Source: Peptoniphilus equinus (GTDB taxonomy: Bacteria; Bacillota; Clostridia; Tissierellales; Peptoniphilaceae). From it: DNA of 64,000 nucleotides. A model generated the notes under the pieces. It made no database searches, was not told where the DNA came from, and saw nothing but the letters and a program-made list of their open reading frames with translations. Shown here piece after piece: positions 19,571 through 28,199 of this stretch. Every line of letters starts with the position of its first letter. Within the stretch, counting starts at the first letter, position 1. Where the stretch lies: contig NZ_CP115667.1 in NCBI RefSeq assembly GCF_027921445.1, forward strand, positions 558,001-622,000. The letters run 5' to 3'. The translations under genes were made by a program, and so were the position numbers.

Positions 19571-19700
19571 GTTTCCTCCTAATGGAATAAATATACCACA
19601 AGTGGCGGGTGCTCACACAATATTTAGTGGTTTGTGACAGGAATGTTACAGCAGAGGTACAATTTGTAACACAATAGTAAAATCGGTTGTCGCCCCACCA

Positions 19701-19709
19701 TGGTACAAT
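19701..19709 (+). promoter_or_regulatory. Extended -10 promoter of the SLH gene
   Basis: TGGTACAAT, an extended -10 box with no matching -35. RNA would start near 19716, just upstream of the ribosome site GAAAGGGTGAG. Confidence 0.55.
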
Positions 19710-19733
19710 AAAGTCATGAAAGGGTGAGTGACT

Positions 19734-20396
19734 ATGCATAGATTGAAACAGTGTATGCTTTTTGCTCTACTCTCTATTGTACTGTTCACAACGTCAAACG
19801 CCGAAGCCAAAGTGTTCAGCGATACACGTGGCCACTGGGCGGCAAGCTATATCGATCAAATGAGTGACAAAGGATTTTTTGCGGGCTACGCCAACAACAC
19901 GTTTCGTCCAGATGATTTGATGAGTCGTGTCGAATTTTACGCTTTGATCAATGCCATGGCCGGACTGAATAAGACCCATACCGTGACCTTTGAAGATGTA
20001 TCCACCTCCGATTGGTATTACACCGAAGTGGCAAAAGCCATTAAGTCCGGATACTTAACGCCGACAACAGGTCGTCTCAATCCCAACAATCCCATTGCAA
20101 GGCAAGATGTGATGGCGATTATCGGCTATATGTACAAGCTGACACCATCGAAGGGTTCCATATCTCAGTTTTCCGACAGCGGTAAAGTCAATGCCTCCAA
20201 CGCCGGATATGTGGGAGCTCTGGTCAAGCTTGGCGTGGTCAGTGGGAACGGGTCCATGCTGTATCCGAACAACGGTATCACCAGAGCGGAAGTGGCGAAG
20301 ATTCTCTTCACTATGATGGATAAATATGGACTCCCACAAGAGAGAGTGGTTGCAGACAGCAAGATTAAGTTTGGAAGTCGAAGTTTATACAATTAA
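19734..20396 (+). CDS. Secreted protein made of three SLH domains
   Basis: 220 residues: a signal peptide (hydrophobic core to about residue 25, ending NAEA) followed by three S-layer-homology modules and almost nothing else. Module starts are near FSDTRGHWA, FEDVSTSDW and FSDSGKVNA, with TRAE-like ends (ITRAEVAKILF in the third). SLH triplets bind secondary cell-wall polysaccharide, so this should coat the cell surface. The ATG at 19734 is preferred over the GTG at 19728 on ribosome-site spacing. The lack of an effector domain suggests a structural or space-filling role. Confidence 0.88.
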   Translation: MHRLKQCMLFALLSIVLFTTSNAEAKVFSDTRGHWAASYIDQMSDKGFFAGYANNTFRPDDLMSRVEFYALINAMAGLNKTHTVTFEDVSTSDWYYTEVAKAIKSGYLTPTTGRLNPNNPIARQDVMAIIGYMYKLTPSKGSISQFSDSGKVNASNAGYVGALVKLGVVSGNGSMLYPNNGITRAEVAKILFTMMDKYGLPQERVVADSKIKFGSRSLYN

Positions 20397-20419
20397 GAGC
20401 TCCTATGAGCTCTTTTTTT
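20396..20419 (+). terminator. Terminator after SLH gene
   Basis: GAGCTC-CTAT-GAGCTC hairpin and seven T, starting immediately after the stop codon. Confidence 0.88.
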
Positions 20420-20437
20420 GTTGTAACGGAAACGCCA

Positions 20438-20446
20438 TGGTATAAT
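20438..20446 (+). promoter_or_regulatory. Extended -10 promoter of the DUF5711-like/mscS operon
   Basis: TGGTATAAT. RNA would start near 20453, giving a leader of about 10 bases with GGAGGC in it. Confidence 0.65.
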
Positions 20447-20462
20447 ACTCTTCGGAGGCAAT

Positions 20463-21485
20463 ATGAAAAGTGGAAAACTTCTTGCCGGAGCAGTGCTTGC
20501 GGCAATATTACTGATATTTTTATACTACCGTACCACCGGCGAGCGGACGGTGGCTTACGTGACGGATTTGACCGTCACCGACAGTGCCGAGAGTTTTCAT
20601 CTCTCAAGCGGCGGCAGTATGGTCTTTGACGGTGCGCTGTACATACTCAACAGAGACGGTGAGCTGATCAAGACCGTGAGCGATGAAAAAGTGGACTATC
20701 GGGCCTTCTTTGCAAACAACTTTGCCTTTCTCTATGATCCTAAGACCGGACGAGTCAGTCAGTATAAGGACACTGGAGAATTTATACGCACCGTCACCTT
20801 AAACGACACCCTTTTTGATGTGACCTATCGAGACGGAACGCTCCTCTTGCATACTGTTCACGACGGCGGTGAACGACTGCTCAGCCTTGGGGTTCAGGGA
20901 GGGCCGGAAGTGCTCTACGAGACTGCCAACGCCATTGTGGCTTTTGATCTCAAAGACTTGAAAAATTTTACCGTGTGTGAACTCAAGGTGGAGACCAACG
21001 GATACCGGACCGTTGTGCGTCACATTCAAAATGGCAAGAGCAACAACCAGGAGATGACATCGGAAGTGGCGCTCAAGTGTAACTATGTTGGCGATGAACT
21101 CATTGTTCTCACCAACAAGCACATCTACCATCTCGGGGCACAGACGACCTCGGTAGACATTCCAAATCCTTCGGATATGCTCGTGATGGATCGAAATATT
21201 TATCTCTTGCACTCGGGCATCTTGACTAAGTACAATATGAATTTAAAGGAACTTCAAAAAAATATTGTGGCAGCGAACATCACCCACCTGCAAAATATAT
21301 CCGGGTCAGTCTATGGCTATTCCAAGACAGATATTGCCGGCAATTTGATGAAGGCCGACACCTTTTATTTTCGACTGCCTAAAGAAATGGAAGCCATCGA
21401 GTTCCAAGGTCTACGGATCGGCACGCTGGAAGACGGCGTGGTGAGTATCTACGAAATTACTGACGAGGAGGCAACCCGTGAATGA
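20463..21485 (+). CDS. Membrane-anchored beta-propeller-like protein (DUF5711-like)
   Basis: 340 residues. One N-terminal membrane segment (about 6-22, AGAVLAAILLIFLYY) would anchor the rest outside the cell. The exterior part shows repeated short beta-strand patterns (for example YILNRDGELIKTV and VSQYKDTGEFIRTV) typical of propeller blades. It resembles the DUF5711 family, but this was judged by eye. It overlaps the MscS gene by 8 bases, so the two are co-translated; a link to envelope stress or sensing is a guess from that context. Confidence 0.65.
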   Translation: MKSGKLLAGAVLAAILLIFLYYRTTGERTVAYVTDLTVTDSAESFHLSSGGSMVFDGALYILNRDGELIKTVSDEKVDYRAFFANNFAFLYDPKTGRVSQYKDTGEFIRTVTLNDTLFDVTYRDGTLLLHTVHDGGERLLSLGVQGGPEVLYETANAIVAFDLKDLKNFTVCELKVETNGYRTVVRHIQNGKSNNQEMTSEVALKCNYVGDELIVLTNKHIYHLGAQTTSVDIPNPSDMLVMDRNIYLLHSGILTKYNMNLKELQKNIVAANITHLQNISGSVYGYSKTDIAGNLMKADTFYFRLPKEMEAIEFQGLRIGTLEDGVVSIYEITDEEATRE

Positions 21486-22293
21486 AATTCAAAAAATTGT
21501 AATGGCAATGCCGTTTTTCGCTGTAGCATTCAAACCCTTGAGTATTATTCTGGTCTTTTTGGCGGGATTTCTTCTATTGAAAGCCTTGAACAAGTTAGTC
21601 ATAAACAAAATTCGTGCCCATGGTGAAAATGGCGTGGTCAGTCCGCGGCTGTACACGCTGATCACCCTCTTTAATAAGATTTTACGTCTCATTGTCATCT
21701 TTATCTGTCTGACCATCGCTTTGGACATTTTAGGCATCAATACCGCATCCATTTTGGCCACGGTGGGGATCGGCTCTCTGGCGCTGTCTTTCGGTGCTCA
21801 GGCACTGGTCAAAGACTGCATCAACGGCTTTTTTATCATCCTTGAGAATCAATATTCTGTGGGAGATTCGGTGGTCATTCGGGACAAGGAAGGGATCATT
21901 GAAGAGGTGAGCATTCGCACCACCACCTTAAGAGACTTCGACGGTTCCAAACACATCATCCCCAACGGTACCATCGATCTTGTGAGCAACAAGCAACGAG
22001 GTGCCATGCGGGCGAAGATTATCGTGCCTGTGGCAAACACGGAAGATCCTGATCGTGTCCTGGAGATTTTAACTACGGGTCTCAACGACTTCAGCTATGA
22101 CGGCCTGGAAGGTCAGCCGCAGGTTTGGGGTGTGACCAACAACACACGGGACGCTTATGAGATTACCGTCGTCGCCTATGCCAGGGCGGGTCTGCAATTT
22201 GATTTGGACTACAGCTTGCGGCAAACTATCGTTCAGCTCTTTAATCGCAACGATATTCAGTCGCCAATGACGAAATATAATGAAGTGAGGTAG
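21478..22293 (+). CDS. MscS family mechanosensitive ion channel
   Basis: 271 residues, GTG start preceded by GAGGAGGC. Three membrane helices are seen (about 12-36, 58-84 and 90-115). The third is the pore helix, Gly/Ala-rich (ATVGIGSLALSFGAQALVKD), followed by the beta domain with the YSVGDSVVIRD and HIIPNGTI motifs of MscS. The small size is close to E. coli MscS. It should relieve osmotic downshock. Operon order is DUF5711-like, mscS, DUF951. Confidence 0.93.
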   Translation: MNEIQKIVMAMPFFAVAFKPLSIILVFLAGFLLLKALNKLVINKIRAHGENGVVSPRLYTLITLFNKILRLIVIFICLTIALDILGINTASILATVGIGSLALSFGAQALVKDCINGFFIILENQYSVGDSVVIRDKEGIIEEVSIRTTTLRDFDGSKHIIPNGTIDLVSNKQRGAMRAKIIVPVANTEDPDRVLEILTTGLNDFSYDGLEGQPQVWGVTNNTRDAYEITVVAYARAGLQFDLDYSLRQTIVQLFNRNDIQSPMTKYNEVR

Positions 22294-22295
22294 CC

Positions 22296-22520
22296 ATGCT
22301 CTATTACGAACTCGGTGATGTGGTCACCTTAAAAAAAGGCCATCCCTGCGGTGAAAATAAATGGGAAATTGTACGTAAAGGCGCCGACATCAAATTGAAA
22401 TGTCTCGGGTGCGAGCGTATGATTTGGATGGGCAGGATGGACTTTGAAAAGCGTGTGCGAAAAATTAAAGAGGGGGACAAATTTGTGAGCATTGTCCACC
22501 ATCATCAGCCGGAGGAGTAA
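22296..22520 (+). CDS. DUF951 family protein
   Basis: 74 residues that fit the DUF951 family: GDVVTLKKGHPCGENKWEIVRKGADIKLKC is broken into the conserved VxLKKxHPCG and WE..R.GADIK elements, followed by CLGCERMIWMGRMDFEKR. A single Cys-x-x-Cys pair is present. In many Firmicutes the gene neighbours mscS, as here (2 bases after its stop). Function unknown. Its stop codon lies inside the loop of its own terminator. Confidence 0.9.
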   Translation: MLYYELGDVVTLKKGHPCGENKWEIVRKGADIKLKCLGCERMIWMGRMDFEKRVRKIKEGDKFVSIVHHHQPEE

Positions 22521-22533
22521 CCTCCGGTTTTTT
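22509..22533 (+). terminator. Terminator overlapping the DUF951 stop codon
   Basis: CCGGAGG-AGTAA-CCTCCGG then T6; the stop codon TAA is the loop. Confidence 0.9.
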
Positions 22534-22708
22534 ATGTTAAACAGCAGCTGTCCAAGTCTGTGAAAGCTATAATCGATAAAATATAGATGGATATTCATTA
22601 AAAGTATATCTGGTACAACAATTTAAGTATCACAAAAAGTTACAGCATTAAAGCACTATATCACAAAATTAATTAAAATATCCTATTCAAAAAGTGGCAA
22701 ATTTTTAA

Positions 22709-22831
22709 CTCTCATCCGAAGAAATGCGAGATAAAATGCTTCAAGACGGCTTGTTTACTAGGTTTAAAGCGATTCCCAAAACCTTGGACTATAGATTTGT
22801 CAAGCCCGATGTTTTTAAAAATAATGTTTGA
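22709..22831 (+). pseudogene. Possible C-terminal remnant of a lost gene
   Basis: Forty codons (from CTC at 22709 to TGA at 22829) translate to a balanced, protein-like sequence (LSSEEMRDKMLQDGLF then TRFKAIPKTLDYRFVKPDVF). They have no start or ribosome site and are preceded by an in-frame stop. An ATG at 22724 exists but lacks a ribosome site. The surrounding 370 bases are AT-rich and otherwise empty. It may be the tail of a deleted gene; the family is not recognised. Confidence 0.35.
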
Positions 22832-22856
22832 AATATCTTTGAAATCTTAGTATAGT
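22828..22856 (+). promoter_or_regulatory. Sigma-A promoter of the liv operon
   Basis: TTGAAA (22828-22833), a 17-base spacer and TATAGT (22851-22856), 38 bases before the first ATG. Confidence 0.75.
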
Positions 22857-22893
22857 ATTAAAAATATTAATTAAATAGGAGGAATCATATCTT

Positions 22894-24054
22894 ATGAAGC
22901 AATTTAAATTCGTACCCGTTGTCGCATTAGCGGCGAGTTTATTTCTCACAGCCTGCGGATCCGATGCAGGTAACAGCGCGGCTACCGAAGCAAGCGGCGA
23001 CACCGTTAAAGTCGGCGCATTAGCACCGCTTACAGGTGATGTTGCTATCTACGGCCAAACCACGCTAAACGGTGAACAACTGGCAGTAAAAGAAATTAAT
23101 GCGGCCGGCGGCATCAACGGTCAGCAAATTGAATTTATTGTGGAAGATGAAAAAGGGGATACCACAGAAGCAACCAACGCCTATACCAAACTTCAGGGCG
23201 AAGGCATTGTAGCTTTAGTTGGCGATGTTACCAGTAAACCTACTTTAGCGGTTGCCGATCTTGCCAATGAAGATGCTGTGCCGATGATCACCCCAACCGG
23301 TACGCAGTTTGATATCACCGCCGGCAAAGACCATGTCTTCCGTGTCTGCTTTACCGACCCGTTCCAAGGTTTAATGCTGGCACAATATGCCGATGAAAAT
23401 CTGAGCGTATCCAAAGTTGCCATTTTGACCAACAACTCTTCCGACTACTCTCAAGGTGTGGCCAAAGCTTTCAAAGAAGAAGCTGAAAAACGCGGTCTGA
23501 CTGTTGTGGCTGAAGAATCTTACGGCGATGCCGATACTGATTTCTCCGCACAGCTCACAAAGATTGCTGGTGTCGGCGCAGAAACCTTGGTAATTCCTGA
23601 CTACTATCAAAAGATAGCACTCATCGCATCTCAAGCACGTGATGCCGGTGTCAACGCAACCTTTATCGGTCCTGACGGATGGGACGGCGTGGTCGAACAA
23701 CTTGAAGGCAACACCGAAGTAGTTGACGGCGCATTGTTTACCAACCACTACTCTGTCAAAGACAGCGCGGAAAAGGTACAAAACTTCATTAATGCTTACA
23801 AAGCCGAATACAATGAAAATCCTTCAGCTTTCTCCGCATTGGGTTACGATGCCGTATATATGCTCAAACAAGCTATTGAAGAAGGCGGCAGCACAGAAAG
23901 CGATGCTATCGTCTCTGCATTGTCAGGCATTCAATTTGACGGCGTAACCGGTGCTCTTACCTTTGATGCCGATCACAACCCTGTTAAATCCGTATCCATT
24001 ATTAAAATTGAAAATGGTGAATACAATCTCGATACAGTCTTAGCACCTAAATAA
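22894..24054 (+). CDS. livJ: Branched-chain amino-acid ABC transporter, substrate-binding lipoprotein
   Basis: 386 residues. A lipoprotein signal ends at LTAC (Cys21), so the mature protein is lipid-anchored outside the membrane. The rest is a type I periplasmic-binding fold of the LivJ family, with the opening VKVGALAPLTGDVAIYGQ and later YAPE-like LGYDAVYMLKQAIEEGG. It captures leucine, isoleucine, valine or a related amino acid and hands it to LivH/LivM. TAGGAGG precedes the ATG. First gene of a five-gene operon; true ligand unknown. Confidence 0.93.
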   Translation: MKQFKFVPVVALAASLFLTACGSDAGNSAATEASGDTVKVGALAPLTGDVAIYGQTTLNGEQLAVKEINAAGGINGQQIEFIVEDEKGDTTEATNAYTKLQGEGIVALVGDVTSKPTLAVADLANEDAVPMITPTGTQFDITAGKDHVFRVCFTDPFQGLMLAQYADENLSVSKVAILTNNSSDYSQGVAKAFKEEAEKRGLTVVAEESYGDADTDFSAQLTKIAGVGAETLVIPDYYQKIALIASQARDAGVNATFIGPDGWDGVVEQLEGNTEVVDGALFTNHYSVKDSAEKVQNFINAYKAEYNENPSAFSALGYDAVYMLKQAIEEGGSTESDAIVSALSGIQFDGVTGALTFDADHNPVKSVSIIKIENGEYNLDTVLAPK

Positions 24055-24067
24055 GACGAGGTGGGTC

Positions 24068-24940
24068 ATGACCTTTCTTTTACAACTTTTAAACGGCTTG
24101 CAATTAGGCAGTATCTTTGCTCTGATTGCCCTTGGATATACCATGGTTTATGGTATATCCAAGCTTATTAATTTTGCACACGGCGACATACTGATGTGGG
24201 GTGGTTACATTATTTATTTCACCATCCCATTTTTTATCAGTATGGGGTTGCCGCTGTGGCTCAGTGTCGTGCCGGCCATTCTCTTTTGTATGGCATTGGG
24301 CGGCGTCATTGAAAAAATTGCCTATAAGCCGTTGAGAAACTCGCCGCGGATCGCATCGTTGATCACGGCCATAGGCGTGAGCTTGCTCCTTCAAAACATC
24401 GTCATGAAGTACATCGGCACCGGAGCGCTCACCATTCCTAAAATTTTTAAAGCCAATCCCAATTTGCCGGTGAGTGTGAACTTTATTATCACCGTCGTCA
24501 CGACCGCCGTCCTCCTGACACTGCTCATGCTCTATATGAATAAGTCCAAGTACGGCAAAGCCATTTTGGCCACCAGTGAAGACTATGATGCTGCACGTCT
24601 GGTGGGGATCAACGTCAATACGTCCATTTCCCTCACCTTTGTCATCGGCAGTGCCGTAGCGGCGGTGGGAAGTTTACTCTATGTGGCACAATATGCTCAA
24701 ATTACACCGACCATGGGATCTATGCTCGGGATTAAAGCTTTCGTTGCGGCCGTACTTGGCGGCATCGGTTCGATTCCCGGAGCAGTTCTCGGCGGATTTT
24801 TGCTGGGCATTGTAGAAAATCTCACTCGAGCTTATATCTCCAGTCAATTGGCGGACGCCTTTGTCTTCGGGATATTAGTCGTCGTACTCTTAGTGAAGCC
24901 GACGGGGATTTTCGGAAAGACTATGAAGGAAAAAGTGTGA
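24068..24940 (+). CDS. livH: Branched-chain amino-acid ABC transporter permease LivH
   Basis: 290 residues, strongly hydrophobic with about eight membrane segments. Family signatures are the N-terminal GLQLGSIFALIALGYTMVYG, the NFAHGD segment and the C-terminal FVAAVLGGIGSIPGAVLGG loop that contacts the ATPase. It forms the membrane channel with LivM. It starts 13 bases after livJ, and its TGA stop shares its A with the livM start. Confidence 0.95.
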   Translation: MTFLLQLLNGLQLGSIFALIALGYTMVYGISKLINFAHGDILMWGGYIIYFTIPFFISMGLPLWLSVVPAILFCMALGGVIEKIAYKPLRNSPRIASLITAIGVSLLLQNIVMKYIGTGALTIPKIFKANPNLPVSVNFIITVVTTAVLLTLLMLYMNKSKYGKAILATSEDYDAARLVGINVNTSISLTFVIGSAVAAVGSLLYVAQYAQITPTMGSMLGIKAFVAAVLGGIGSIPGAVLGGFLLGIVENLTRAYISSQLADAFVFGILVVVLLVKPTGIFGKTMKEKV

Positions 24941-25920
24941 TGAAACGACTGAAAAAACAATCTTATATTTTCTCTGCGGTGCTGATTGTGGCTCTTTTTG
25001 TTCTCGTCACACTCATCTCCACCACAGTCTTTAAACGCTATCATAATCAGCTGTTGGTATTGGTGTGCATCCACGTGGTGCTTGCCGTGGCACTGAATGT
25101 CACGGTGGGCTGTCTTGGGCAAATTCACTTGGGTCACGCCGGCTTTATGTCCCTGGGTGCGTACGCCGCAGGTCTCTTTGCCAAAAGTGGCATCATGGAA
25201 CCGGGGATTGGTGAGTTTCTCGTAGGAACGGTCATTGCCTGTGTTGTCGCCGTTATCGTTGCCATTATTGTCGGCATTCCCGCCCTTCGCTTGAAGGGAG
25301 ACTACCTTGCCATTATCACTCTGGCCTTTGGAGAAATTATTCGGGTGCTTATCGAGTACTTCGACTTCACCGGCGGAGCTCAAGGTCTGTCACAAATTCC
25401 GAGACTTTCCAATCCGCCGTTTTATCTTGCGCTGACCATCGTGTCCATCTTTATCATGTTCTCCGTCATGACCTCGCGTCACGGCCGTGTCGTGCTTGCC
25501 ATCCGGGAAGACGAAATCGCCTCCGACGCCTGCGGTATTGACACCACCAAGGCCAAAGTTTTCGCTTTTGCTCTATCCGCTTGCTTTGCGGCAGTGGCAG
25601 GCAGTATGTACGCTCATCACATGGGGATTCTCTCGGCAAAACAATTTGACTACAACTACTCCATCAATATTTTAGTCATGGTTGTCTTAGGCGGCATGGG
25701 TTCCTTTACCGGCGCCATCGTCTCCGCTATCGGTCTGACCGTTGTGCCGGAATTGCTGCGTGAGTTTGAATCCTATCGTATGATTGTCTACTCTTTAGCC
25801 CTCATTCTCATTATGATTTTCAGACCACAAGGCCTGTTGGGTAGAAAAGAGTTCCAAGTATCAAAAATCATACAATACGTGACGTCCCGACTGGGCAGAA
25901 ATGAGGTGGACCATGTCTGA
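24940..25920 (+). CDS. livM: Branched-chain amino-acid ABC transporter permease LivM
   Basis: 326 residues with about nine membrane segments. Motifs are LGQIHLGHAGFMSLGAYAAG, the IPALRLKGDYLAIITLAFGEI region and the ATPase-contact loop MVVLGGMGSFTGAIVSA. The ATG at 24940 overlaps the livH stop (TGATG), and the gene overlaps livG by 8 bases. Both point to tight translational coupling. Confidence 0.95.
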   Translation: MKRLKKQSYIFSAVLIVALFVLVTLISTTVFKRYHNQLLVLVCIHVVLAVALNVTVGCLGQIHLGHAGFMSLGAYAAGLFAKSGIMEPGIGEFLVGTVIACVVAVIVAIIVGIPALRLKGDYLAIITLAFGEIIRVLIEYFDFTGGAQGLSQIPRLSNPPFYLALTIVSIFIMFSVMTSRHGRVVLAIREDEIASDACGIDTTKAKVFAFALSACFAAVAGSMYAHHMGILSAKQFDYNYSINILVMVVLGGMGSFTGAIVSAIGLTVVPELLREFESYRMIVYSLALILIMIFRPQGLLGRKEFQVSKIIQYVTSRLGRNEVDHV

Positions 25921-26677
25921 TGTCGTCTTGGAAGCACAACACATCGCCATTAACTTCGGCGGTCTCAAAGCCGTAAATGACTTCAATCTCACCTTGAGAC
26001 AGGGTGAACTGGTGGGACTTATCGGCCCGAATGGCGCCGGCAAGACCACGGTGTTCAACATTCTCACCGGCGTCTATAAAGCCACGGAAGGTGACTATTT
26101 TGTCAATGGCGAAAAAATCAGTGACCCCACCACCTTTAAGCTCGTGCGCAAAGGTCTGGTGCGAACGTTTCAAAACATTCGCCTCTTTAACAAGATGAGC
26201 GTCCTTGAAAATATTCTCTGTGCGGAGAACTTCAATATGTCATACAGTAAATTGGAAGGGATCTTCCGTCTGCCTAAGTATTGGAGCGAAGAAAAGGCGG
26301 CCAGAGAACGGGCCATGGAACTGCTGTCCATTTTTAAACTGGATCAATACGCCAATCTCGACGCCGAAAGTCTGCCGTATGGCAAACAGCGTCAACTCGA
26401 AATTGTGCGCGCTCTTGCCAGCTCACCGAACATTCTTCTCCTGGACGAACCGGCAGCAGGGATGAATGAGCGGGAGACCAAAGAACTTATGGAGTCCATC
26501 GCCTTTATTCGGGAAAAGTTTAACCTGGCAATCTTTCTCATCGAGCACGATATGGATTTAGTCCTCGGGATCTGTGAAAAGCTTATCGTCCTCAACCACG
26601 GTGAAATCCTCGCACAGGGCGACCCGAAAGACGTCATTCAAAATCCGGCGGTTATTGAAGCCTATTTAGGAGGTTGA
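25913..26677 (+). CDS. livG: Branched-chain amino-acid ABC transporter ATPase LivG
   Basis: 254 residues: Walker A GPNGAGKTT, Q-loop RTFQNIRLF, a signature region reading LPYGKQRQLEI and Walker B LLLDEPAAGMN. The unusual signature and the AAGMN sequence are typical of LivG. It powers transport together with LivF. The start at 25913 has GAGGTGG upstream, whereas the in-frame ATG at 25901 does not. Confidence 0.95.
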   Translation: MSDVVLEAQHIAINFGGLKAVNDFNLTLRQGELVGLIGPNGAGKTTVFNILTGVYKATEGDYFVNGEKISDPTTFKLVRKGLVRTFQNIRLFNKMSVLENILCAENFNMSYSKLEGIFRLPKYWSEEKAARERAMELLSIFKLDQYANLDAESLPYGKQRQLEIVRALASSPNILLLDEPAAGMNERETKELMESIAFIREKFNLAIFLIEHDMDLVLGICEKLIVLNHGEILAQGDPKDVIQNPAVIEAYLGG

Positions 26678-26678
26678 T

Positions 26679-27383
26679 ATGAGCTTACTTGAAGTCAGCA
26701 ATTTAAGCGTGTACTACGGTCATATTCACGCCATAAAAACTGTCAGCCTTGTGGTGGAAGAGGGCGAGATCGTCTCTCTCATCGGCGCCAACGGCGCAGG
26801 TAAAACCACCACCCTTCAAACTATCAGCGGCATTGTGCCCTCATCCAGTGGCCATATCACCTTTAACGGGATGGACATCACCGCCATGCGAGCGCACACT
26901 ATCGTCCAAAAAGGTATCAGTCAAGTGCCAGAGGGGCGGCGCGTGTTTAAACAGATGTCCGTGGAGGACAACTTAAAGCTCGGTGCATTCACCAAGCGGA
27001 CGCTGAATGAAAAAGATTTGCAATTTATCTACAGTATCTTTCCTGTTCTTGAAGAGCGCAAACGTCAGGACGCCGGCACCCTTTCCGGCGGGGAACAACA
27101 GATGCTTGCCATGGGCAGAGCCATGATGGCACGGCCGAAGCTTCTGCTTTTAGATGAACCGTCCATGGGTCTGTCGCCCCTCTTTGTCAAAGAAATTTTT
27201 GCAACCATCAACAAGCTTCATGAGTGGGGGACCACTATTCTTCTTGTAGAACAAAACGCTAAGATGGCGCTTGAAATTTCCGATCGAGCCTACGTACTCC
27301 AGACCGGTGTCGTAGCCTTGGAGGGTGATGCCAAAGAACTGATGAATAAAGACGAAGTGAGAAAAGCCTACCTCGGAGGTTAA
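26679..27383 (+). CDS. livF: Branched-chain amino-acid ABC transporter ATPase LivF
   Basis: 234 residues: Walker A GANGAGKTT, the VPEGRRVFKQMSVEDNL segment characteristic of LivF, signature LSGGEQQMLA and Walker B LLLDEPSMGL. It starts 1 base after the livG stop. It is the last gene of the operon, followed by a terminator. Confidence 0.95.
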   Translation: MSLLEVSNLSVYYGHIHAIKTVSLVVEEGEIVSLIGANGAGKTTTLQTISGIVPSSSGHITFNGMDITAMRAHTIVQKGISQVPEGRRVFKQMSVEDNLKLGAFTKRTLNEKDLQFIYSIFPVLEERKRQDAGTLSGGEQQMLAMGRAMMARPKLLLLDEPSMGLSPLFVKEIFATINKLHEWGTTILLVEQNAKMALEISDRAYVLQTGVVALEGDAKELMNKDEVRKAYLGG

Positions 27384-27421
27384 GCTGAGGGTAACATAAA
27401 GGTATTGAAAAAAGATGAACG

Positions 27422-27452
27422 ACCCCTAAGGTGCATAGCCTTAGGGGTTTTT
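27422..27452 (+). terminator. Terminator of the liv operon
   Basis: ACCCCTAAGG-TGCATAG-CCTTAGGGGT stem then T-run. Confidence 0.9.
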
Positions 27453-28064
27453 GCGTATCAAAGTGAAGTTTGAAGAGAAGGTCCCCTTAATGACAGCGTG
27501 ACAAGATCTGAGCTAGCCTTATCTTCGAGTTGGTTAAAAAGAAGACCTGACAGAACGTTGCATGCTTTAAATCATAGAAAATAGAAAAAGAAAAACGGGC
27601 ACAAAAACGTGCAAACGAATACAAAAACAAGGATGTACCGGGTGTTAGATTAGACGAATTGGAAGGATGATAGTCAATGTTGAAAAAATAAAAAGTGATG
27701 CATATGCCGTTAAGCGATATGCCTTTTAAAAAAGCATGAAAAGATTGTCGTCCTCATCTCTGAACATATTTTAACAAAAATGAGCATTTATTCATATTTG
27801 ACCGACAAAAGAGCACACTTTAAATCATGAAAAATATAAATACAAAAAGCGGATACAATAATATGCAAACGTGTCTATAAATAGGACTATAAGGGATATG
27901 GACTTAGATAAGTTGAAAAAACTATATTCTAATATTAAATAATCAAAGTAGCATTAAATTAAGTTGAAATTTTAAAAAAAAAAAAAACAAAATACTGAAA
28001 ATAAGGTGTATAGTGAGGGTGTGAACGTATATCGTTGTGTAACTGAAAAAAGGAGGGGTTGTTG
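27453..28064. other. Gene-free AT-rich region with degenerate direct repeats
   Basis: No convincing gene. Two degenerate copies of a segment of about 110-120 bases lie at about 27544-27665 and 27800-27920. They share GACC-GACA, CTTTAAATCAT, an A-rich stretch, TGCAAACG and a TTAGA-TTGGA-like end. A run of 14 A lies at about 27974-27987. This is the long upstream region of the giant surface-protein genes and may regulate them. Confidence 0.5.
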
Positions 28065-28175
28065 ATGATTGCCGATGGAGGTGACATGATGACAAGGTTT
28101 TCCATTAGATGTATGTATCGCGGGAAGCATGTAGTCAAAAAGGCAATCTATAGTAAATTAGAAGAATTTTGTTGA
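28065..28175 (+). CDS. Possible 36-residue basic peptide
   Basis: An ORF of 36 codons starting MIADGGDMMTRF and ending KLEEFC. It is preceded by AAAGGAGGGG with good spacing, stronger than most sites in the window. A second start (ATG at 28086) has its own GGAGGTG. The peptide is basic (Arg/Lys-rich centre) with two Cys. It ends 24 bases before the 1571-residue surface protein. It could be a leader peptide or a chance ORF; no family is recognised. Confidence 0.35.
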   Translation: MIADGGDMMTRFSIRCMYRGKHVVKKAIYSKLEEFC

Positions 28176-28199
28176 TGGACTCAAAGAAAGGAGAGAATA

